Positions 58,929 to 64,000 of a stretch of DNA of 64,000 nucleotides are shown piece after piece. The stretch is taken from assembly GCF_001425665.1 (NCBI RefSeq), contig NZ_LMCX01000002.1, positions 951,766-1,015,765 on the forward strand, written 5' to 3'. Position numbers and translations under genes: made by a program. This DNA is from Yonghaparkia sp. Root332. Its GTDB lineage: Bacteria; Actinomycetota; Actinomycetes; Actinomycetales; Microbacteriaceae. The notes below the pieces were generated by a model. That model saw nothing but the letters and a program-made list of their open reading frames with translations, had not been told where the DNA came from and did not search any database. Within the stretch, counting starts at the first letter, position 1, and each line of letters starts with the position of its first letter.

Positions 58929-59866
58929 GCCGCGGCGCCTCCCTCCGGGCCGTCGACCGGACCGCGCCACCCCGTCACGGGCAGCGCGAACTTGTTGACG
59001 AGCCGGTCGGTGAACGGCCCCTGGTGGAGTCGCGCGAGCCGCACGGGCGTGGACGAGCGGCGGGCGACGACGCGTGCGCCGATCGGCAGATCGAACGCGC
59101 GACGCCCGTCGCACCAGAGGATGCCGAGGCCGGGAGTGCGGTCGAGCAGCTCGACCGCGAGCGACGAGTTCGGGCCGACCACGAGCGGGCGGGCGAACAG
59201 CGCGTGCGCGCTGAGCGGCACGAGCAGCAGCGCGTCGAGGCTCGGCCACACGATCGGGCCGCCGGCCGAGAACGCGTAGGCGGTCGAGCCGGTCGGCGTG
59301 GCCATGACGACGCCGTCGCAGCCGAAGCTCGACAGGGGGCGCCCGTCGACCTCGATGACGACGTCGAGCATGCGCTCGCGGCTCGCCTTCTCGACGGTCG
59401 CCTCGTTGAGCGCCCACGTCTCGTGGATGATCTCGTTGTCGAGCTTGACCCGCACGGAGAGCGTCATGCGCTCCTCGACGAGGTAGTCGCGGTCGAGGGC
59501 GCGACCGACCGCGGCACCCAGGTCGTCGCGCTCGCTCTCGGCGAGGAAGCCGACGTGGCCGAGGTTGATGCCGAGCAGCGGCGCGCTGCCCCCGCGGACG
59601 AGCTCCGCCGCGCGCAGGATGGTGCCGTCGCCGCCGAGCACGATCGCGAGCTCGATGTCGCCGACGCCGATCTGACCGGCGGCGGTATCGGCGCCGAGCA
59701 CGTGCAGCTCGCCGTCGCTCATCGCGCCCTGGAGGTCATCGACCGCCTCGGCGTCGACGACGGGCACGAGCCCCGCGTCGCGCAGGAGCCCGCACACCGT
59801 GACGGCCGCGTCGAGCGTCTCGCGCCGCCCCGTATGGGCGACGACGAGGATGTGGCGAGCGGTCAC
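58925..59866 (-). CDS. nadK: NAD kinase
   Basis: The 313-residue protein has the GGDGTILRAAE motif (LGGDGT, near residue 74), NLGHVGFLAE and TPTGSTAYAFSAGGPIVWP, which bind ATP/polyphosphate and NAD. It produces NADP. The GTG at 59,866 follows GGAAGG. It lies between tlyA and recN, as in other Actinobacteria. Confidence 0.96.
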   Translation of the reverse strand: MTARHILVVAHTGRRETLDAAVTVCGLLRDAGLVPVVDAEAVDDLQGAMSDGELHVLGADTAAGQIGVGDIELAIVLGGDGTILRAAELVRGGSAPLLGINLGHVGFLAESERDDLGAAVGRALDRDYLVEERMTLSVRVKLDNEIIHETWALNEATVEKASRERMLDVVIEVDGRPLSSFGCDGVVMATPTGSTAYAFSAGGPIVWPSLDALLLVPLSAHALFARPLVVGPNSSLAVELLDRTPGLGILWCDGRRAFDLPIGARVVARRSSTPVRLARLHQGPFTDRLVNKFALPVTGWRGPVDGPEGGAAA

Positions 59867-59878
59867 GGGGAGCCTTCC

Positions 59879-60700
59879 TTACGGGGCGAGTGCCGCTCGC
59901 GCGATCGCGGCGACGCGGCTCCTCCATTCTGTCGGATGCTCCCCCGCGCCCGGCCGGAAGACCGCCAGATACTCGGAATTGCCGTTCGTCCCCACGATGG
60001 GCGAGGAGCGGACGTCGCTCGCGAGCAGCCCGAGGTCGAACGCCGCCCACAGCACGCCCATGATCGCGTCCTCCCGCAGCGCCGCGTCGTGCACGATGCC
60101 CTCGCGAATGCCCGTCCGGCCCACCTCGAACTGCGGCTTCACGAGCAGGATGACCGGCACCCCGGTGCCGACCGTCTCGACGATCGCGGGCAGGATGTGC
60201 GCGAGCGAGATGAAGCTCAGGTCGCCCACGACGAGGTCGGGCCGCTCGGCGACACCACTGACCTCGGCGAGCCGCTCGGCCGTCAGATTACGCGCGTTCT
60301 CGCCCTCGACCGACACCACACGGGGGTCGAGCGCGATGCTCGCGGCGAGCTGTCCGTGCCCGACGTCGAGCGCGATGACCTGTTGGGCGCCGCGGTCGAG
60401 CAGCACCTGCGTGAACCCGCCCGTGCTCGCGCCGAGGTCGAGGCAGAGCATCCCCGCCGGATCGATGCCGCTCGAGTCGAGCGCGGCGACGAGCTTGTGT
60501 GCCGCGCGGCTCACGTAGTGGTCCTCGCCCTCGACCGCGACGACCGACGCTGCGGCGACCGGATGCGCGGCCTTCACGACCGCGCGCCCGTCGACCGAGA
60601 CGCGGCCCGCTTCGATCGCGGCGCGGGCCGTGGCGCGGCTGCGAGCCAGCCCGCGCTCCACGAGGGCGACGTCGAGTCGGGAGATCGAGTCGTCGATCAC
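59879..60700 (-). CDS. tlyA: TlyA-family rRNA (cytidine-2'-O)-methyltransferase
   Basis: The 273-residue protein has an N-terminal S4 domain (SRLDVALVERGLARSRATA) and a FtsJ-like methyltransferase domain (LCLDLGASTGGFTQVLLDRG; VGDLSFISL; LLVKPQFEVGR). The Lys/Asp/Lys/Glu tetrad of 2'-O-methyltransferases is in the expected blocks. In mycobacteria TlyA methylates 16S and 23S rRNA and sensitises to capreomycin. The GTG at 60,700 is the chosen start. Confidence 0.93.
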   Translation of the reverse strand: MIDDSISRLDVALVERGLARSRATARAAIEAGRVSVDGRAVVKAAHPVAAASVVAVEGEDHYVSRAAHKLVAALDSSGIDPAGMLCLDLGASTGGFTQVLLDRGAQQVIALDVGHGQLAASIALDPRVVSVEGENARNLTAERLAEVSGVAERPDLVVGDLSFISLAHILPAIVETVGTGVPVILLVKPQFEVGRTGIREGIVHDAALREDAIMGVLWAAFDLGLLASDVRSSPIVGTNGNSEYLAVFRPGAGEHPTEWRSRVAAIARAALAP

Positions 60701-60707
60701 GCCGCGG

Positions 60708-60926
60708 TCAGGCGCCGGGCCGGCGCACGTCGCCGTCAGTGCCCTCGAGGTGCGCCCGGAGCTCGTCCGCGAGCTGACCGAAGGACGCGGCGCGGTCGCC
60801 GAGCGGCTGGTCGTCGATGAGCGAGATGCGCGTGAGGAAGGCCTCGTCGACCTGCACCTCGTGCACGACGCCCGGGTCGTTGACCGGGGCGCCACCGCTG
60901 CTGCTGATTCCCTCGGGGTCGCTCAT
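60708..60926 (-). CDS. small hypothetical protein (72 aa)
   Basis: The protein is acidic and hydrophilic, with a PVNDPGVVHEVQVDEAFLTRI N-terminal half and a helical FGQLADELRAHLEG end. No family name is recognised. It sits seven bases before tlyA and 16 bases after the HAD gene, and so belongs to the operon. Confidence 0.65.
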   Translation of the reverse strand: MSDPEGISSSGGAPVNDPGVVHEVQVDEAFLTRISLIDDQPLGDRAASFGQLADELRAHLEGTDGDVRRPGA

Positions 60927-60942
60927 GCGTCGAGGCTACTCC

Positions 60943-61971
60943 TCAGCCTCCGGCGAGGGCGAGCAGGGCGGGGTCGACGTCGATCCCGTAGATCTGCAGC
61001 CCGCTGCCGTGGATCGCCGCGGCGCCCGCGCGCAGCAGGTCGAGGTCGTCGCGACCGCGCGAGGCGACGCGCACGACGTTCTCACGCATCATCACGACCG
61101 TCTCGCCCACCTCGATCGTGCGCACGCCGTCGACATCGGTCGTCTCGCGCACCTCCGGGTACGGCTCGAACAGCCCGCGCAGGTCGTCGAGGATGTACGT
61201 GGGCCGCATCGTCGCATTGGCCGCGAGCACCTGCTTGGCGCGGTCGATGCCCGTGAGCACGAGCGCGGTGTCCATGCCGGCGCGGTTGCCGCCGAGGATG
61301 TCGGTGTCGAGGCGGTCGCCGACGACGAGAGCGCGGGATGCCCCGAACCGCTCGGCCGCGACGTCGAAGATCGCCTTCTCCGGCTTGCCGGCGAACACGG
61401 GCAGGCGGCCGACGGCGAGGTGCACGGCCGAGACGAGCGTCCCGTTGCCGGGAGCGATGCCGCGCGCGACGGGGATCGTCCAATCGGTGTTGGTCGCGAC
61501 CCACGGGATGCCCGTGTGCAGCGCGAAGCTCGCCTCCGCGAGGTGCTCCCACCCGACGTGCGGCGCGAAGCCCTGGATGACCGCGGCCGGGTCGTCCTCG
61601 GCCGATCGCGTGACCGTGAACCCGGCGCTCTCGACCTCGCTCACGAGGCCGTCGCCGCCGACGACGAGGATGCGCGACCCGGGCTCGACGAGCGTCGCGA
61701 GCACGCGGACCGCGGCCTGCGGGCTCGTCACGACGTCCGGCGCCGAGACGTGCAGGCCCAGCTCGCGCAGGTGCTCGGCGACCGACTCATCGGTGCGCGA
61801 GGCGTTGTTCGTGATGTACCCGACCCGCAGCTGCTCGGCCGCGCGGTTGATCGACTCGACCGCGTGCGGGATCGCCCCGGGCCCGGTGTACACGACGCCA
61901 TCGAGGTCGAGCAGCAGAGCATCCCGGTCGGTCAGCGGCGTCGGGAGCGCCTTGCGGAACCTACCGAGCAT
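60943..61971 (-). CDS. HAD-superfamily hydrolase, class IIA
   Basis: The 342-residue protein has the HAD motifs in order: DLDGVVYTG (nucleophile Asp), ITNNASRT, a capped middle part, GKPEKAIFDVA (Lys) and VGDRLDTDILGGNRAG (Asp pair). It resembles NagD/4-nitrophenylphosphatase-like sugar phosphatases; the substrate is unknown. Its ATG at 61,971 overlaps the end of the upstream TPR-like gene. The orthologous locus is conserved in Actinobacteria. Confidence 0.92.
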   Translation of the reverse strand: MLGRFRKALPTPLTDRDALLLDLDGVVYTGPGAIPHAVESINRAAEQLRVGYITNNASRTDESVAEHLRELGLHVSAPDVVTSPQAAVRVLATLVEPGSRILVVGGDGLVSEVESAGFTVTRSAEDDPAAVIQGFAPHVGWEHLAEASFALHTGIPWVATNTDWTIPVARGIAPGNGTLVSAVHLAVGRLPVFAGKPEKAIFDVAAERFGASRALVVGDRLDTDILGGNRAGMDTALVLTGIDRAKQVLAANATMRPTYILDDLRGLFEPYPEVRETTDVDGVRTIEVGETVVMMRENVVRVASRGRDDLDLLRAGAAAIHGSGLQIYGIDVDPALLALAGG

Positions 61972-63580
61972 CCGCGCCCTCCCCGGCCTCGTTCTTCCCG
62001 GCCTCGTCCTCCCCCGCCTCGGCGGCCCTCTCGGCGACGCGCTCGACGGTCGGCTCGGAGGCCGCTTCGCCGTCGAGCTCCTCGAGCTCCTCCTCGACGA
62101 TCTCGATGATCTCGTCGACGTCGCCCTCGGCGTCGCCGATCGCCTGCGCGGCGACATCGGCGCGAGAGGCCCACGTGGCGGCCTCCTCGTCGCGCCCGAG
62201 CTCGGCGAGCACGACCGCGTAGGAGTCGAACAGCGCCGGGCTGTAGCTGTACGCCGTCGTCGGGTCGAGCTGCGGGATCTCCAGCTCGGTGAGCGCGAGC
62301 TCGTTCTGACCGAGGTCGAGGCGCGCGCCCGACATCGCGATCGCGAGCTCGACCCGGGTCGGCTCGCTCAGCGTCGAGCGGTCGACCGAACGGCCGAGCT
62401 CGAGGCCCTTCTCCGGCCGGCCGAGCCCGCGCTCGCAGTCGACCATGAGCGGCAGCTGCTCGTTCGATCCCGAGAGCCGGCGATAGGTGCGCAGCTCGCG
62501 CAGCGCGAGGGCGAAGTCGCCCGTCGCGTACGCCGTGATCGCGAGCGTCTCGCGCACGACCGCGACACGACCCGCGCGACGCCCGGCCGCGAGGGCGTGC
62601 TCGTGCGCGAGCGCAGGGTCCTCCTCGATGAGCGTCGCCGCCATGACGAGGTGCTGCGCGACGCGGTCGGCGTTCTCCTTGCTGAGGGTCTTCAGCTCGA
62701 AGCGCGCGCTCTTGTCGAGCTCGCGCCCCGTGATCTCCTCAGGGATGCTCGGGTCGACGTGACGAGGAGCCTCCACTTCGTCCGTTCGGCGCGTCCGCAC
62801 GCCCTCCTGGCGTGCGCCGGCGCTCCGAGCCGGGCGGTCGCTCCGCTCGGGCCGCGCACCGCGCGGCGCGTCATCGCGCCGCGGACGGTCGTAGCGCGGC
62901 GCATCCCCGTCGCGCTTCCCGGGGCGGTCGCGGCTCGGGGCGCCGTCCTTCTTCCACGAGCGGTCGCCTCGAGGCGCATCGCCGTCACGGCGAGGACGAT
63001 CGGCGCGGTCCGGCCGTGCCCCGCGAGGAGCATCGCCGTCACGCTTCCACGGCTGATCGCGACGCGGAGCCTCGCCATCCCGCTTCCACGGCCGGTCGCC
63101 GCTAGGCGCGCCGTCCTTCTTCCACGGGCGATCGCTGCGGGGCGCGTCGCCCTCACGGCGGGGCCGATCGGTGCGATCCGGGCGAGCGCCACGCGGAGCC
63201 TCGCCATCGCGCTTCCACGGCTGACCGCGACGCGGGGCCTCGCCGTCCCGCTTCCAGGGCTGGTCGCGACGCGGGGCCTCGCCGTCCCGCCGGGGCCGAT
63301 CGGTGCGTTCCGGGCGAGCACCACGCGGAGCCTCGCCGTCCCGCTTCCACGGGCGATCCCCTCGGGGCGCGTCGCCCTCCCGACGGGGGCGTGACGCACT
63401 TGACGCCGATCGAGCTCCGCCGCCCGCGCCGCCGGAACCGGCGGCACCGCGAGAGCCTCCGCCGGTCCCGCCGCTCCGCGGCGCGCCACTGGGACCACCA
63501 CGGCCGTTCCCGCTCGACGGCCGAACGTCTCGGCGGGGTCGATCGCGGTCGCGCTCGGGTCGATCGGGGCGCTCGGCCAT
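61961..63580 (-). CDS. TPR-like protein with Arg-rich repetitive N-terminal region
   Basis: The 539-residue protein has a disordered, strongly basic N-terminal half (about residues 1-270) made of repeated units such as PWKRDGEAPRRDQ and RPDRTDRPRR. A helical, TPR-like half follows (DKSARFELKTLSKENADRVAQ, then LREL.TYRRLSG-type helices) with an acidic tail. The C-terminal half matches a conserved actinobacterial protein at this locus. RNA binding by the basic region is inference. AGGAG lies upstream of the ATG at 63,580. It directly follows the rRNA operon. Confidence 0.85.
   Translation of the reverse strand: MAERPDRPERDRDRPRRDVRPSSGNGRGGPSGAPRSGGTGGGSRGAAGSGGAGGGARSASSASRPRREGDAPRGDRPWKRDGEAPRGARPERTDRPRRDGEAPRRDQPWKRDGEAPRRGQPWKRDGEAPRGARPDRTDRPRREGDAPRSDRPWKKDGAPSGDRPWKRDGEAPRRDQPWKRDGDAPRGARPDRADRPRRDGDAPRGDRSWKKDGAPSRDRPGKRDGDAPRYDRPRRDDAPRGARPERSDRPARSAGARQEGVRTRRTDEVEAPRHVDPSIPEEITGRELDKSARFELKTLSKENADRVAQHLVMAATLIEEDPALAHEHALAAGRRAGRVAVVRETLAITAYATGDFALALRELRTYRRLSGSNEQLPLMVDCERGLGRPEKGLELGRSVDRSTLSEPTRVELAIAMSGARLDLGQNELALTELEIPQLDPTTAYSYSPALFDSYAVVLAELGRDEEAATWASRADVAAQAIGDAEGDVDEIIEIVEEELEELDGEAASEPTVERVAERAAEAGEDEAGKNEAGEGADAR
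62950..63400 (-). repeat. degenerate coding repeats in the TPR-like gene
   Basis: Units of about 36-60 bases recur here, recognisable on the plus strand by words such as CGCTTCCACGG, GGAGCCTCGCC and GGCGCGTCGCC in varying order. They encode the W-K-R-D-G-E-A-P-R repeats. Confidence 0.8.
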
Positions 63581-63635
63581 GGTGACTCCTGTGGTGTTGT
63601 CTCGATGCGCGTCGTCGTGACGCTGCGTTAACGCA

Positions 63636-63665
63636 AAATGGCCACCCATTACTGGGTGGCCATTT
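63636..63665 (-). terminator. rRNA operon terminator hairpin
   Basis: Perfect 13-bp arms (63,636-63,648 and 63,653-63,665) around a TTAC loop lie just 3' of the 5S gene on the minus strand. The outer AAA/TTT pairs give a T-run in the transcript. Confidence 0.85.
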
Positions 63666-63675
63666 CACAAAGAAG

Positions 63676-63793
63676 TCCGGCGGTGTCCTACTCTCCCACG
63701 AGGTCACCCTCGCAGTACCATCGGCGCAGAAGGTCTTAGCTTCCGGGTTCGGAATGTAACCGGGCGTTTCCCCTTCGCTATGGCCGCCGAAAC
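63676..63793 (-). rRNA. rrf: 5S ribosomal RNA
   Basis: The minus strand reads GTTTCGGCGGCCATAGCGAA at the 5' end, contains the conserved CCGAACCCGGAAGC stretch and ends in GTAGGACACCGCCGGA. Length (about 118) and pairing of the ends fit an actinobacterial 5S gene. End positions are approximate by a few bases. Confidence 0.95.
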
Positions 63794-63921
63794 ACTATTG
63801 ATTTATCAATCGTTTACGGACAGAACACAACAAGTGTTTCTGTGCGCGGATCCCGACCGTCAATCGAGAACCACAAAGTGGACGCAAGCGCATACTCACC
63901 CCACCGCGAGGGTGGGGGTGT

Positions 63922-64000
63922 TGTCAAGTCATCGGCTTATTAGTACAGGTCAGCTGCAAGGGTCTTTAGTCCCCTCTTCCACATCCTGCCTATCAACCCA
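63922..64000 (-). rRNA. rrl: 23S ribosomal RNA, 3' end only
   Basis: The minus strand shows the conserved 23S end: GACCTGTACTAATAAGCCGA, preceded by GGACTAAAGACCC. The rest lies beyond the window. The 3' end is estimated near 63,922, about 128 bp before the 5S gene. Confidence 0.9.

Noticed and set aside
62950..63400. Repeats near the rRNA operon as a CRISPR or satellite array
   Set aside because: They stay in one reading frame and encode a degenerate peptide repeat inside a conserved gene.

Overview
The window is very GC-rich DNA, densely coded on both strands. The layout of the right-hand third and the close relationship of most proteins to actinobacterial families point to a high-GC actinobacterium, most likely a member of the Microbacteriaceae. 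The run der, cmk, tyrA, rluB, scpB, scpA, parA ... xerD, nudix, pyrG, recN, nadK, tlyA, HAD phosphatase, followed by a ribosomal RNA operon, is the classical actinobacterial gene order also seen around Rv1691-Rv1713 of Mycobacterium tuberculosis. This assignment rests on protein features and gene order only; no database search was possible.

Positions 1-22,900 hold mostly single genes and short operons for physiology and environmental response. They include a truncated GNAT acetyltransferase, an AraC/GyrI-type regulator, a flotillin, a DMT exporter, a DUF1801-DUF1697-membrane protein operon, a fused MsrB-MsrA, a serine hydrolase, a DUF2130 protein, a first ECF42-type sigma factor with its DGPF/YCII partner, and a CPBP protease/class A beta-lactamase/MerR operon. 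A four-gene ABC exporter plus two-component system (16,372-20,103) is flanked by an SGNH hydrolase gene on one side and a truncated copy of the same gene on the other. Glutamate dehydrogenase and a frameshifted short-chain dehydrogenase follow.

Positions about 23,040-32,110 form an accessory island whose base composition is visibly less GC-rich. Its centrepiece is a compact retron. A phosphoribosyltransferase-like/winged-helix effector gene is followed directly by an msr-msd noncoding RNA with clear a1/a2 inverted repeats, several msr hairpins and a 15-bp msd stem, and then by a retron-type reverse transcriptase with a YSDD active site. The a1 repeat covers the effector stop codon and the a2 repeat covers the reverse transcriptase start codon. 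Upstream on the same strand is a translationally coupled pair of unrecognised proteins (247 and 944 aa), the larger predicted to be all-helical. Downstream lie three small genes, one with an RNRRVAH sequence resembling a HEPN motif. The island has no recognisable integrase, transposase or CRISPR array. The retron and the coupled gene pair are the best candidates for an undescribed (probably anti-phage) system.

Positions 32,150-43,000 return to the chromosomal style. A second ECF42/DGPF module shares a long promoter motif with the first, and its leading YCII gene is frameshifted. Then come an MDR oxidoreductase, tRNA-Pro(GGG) with a strong hairpin behind it, pyroglutamyl peptidase, an SDR, a TetR regulator coupled to a NUDIX gene, a DHA2 exporter flanked by two small related membrane proteins, another NUDIX protein, a methyltransferase and a DUF2071 protein.

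Positions 43,133-64,000 carry the conserved housekeeping block on the minus strand: ribosome assembly, nucleotide synthesis, chromosome segregation, recombination and DNA repair. It is interrupted only by a plus-strand operon of four membrane-anchored extracytoplasmic proteins arranged A-B-A'-B'. The window ends with a 5S rRNA gene and the 3' end of a 23S rRNA gene, both on the minus strand.
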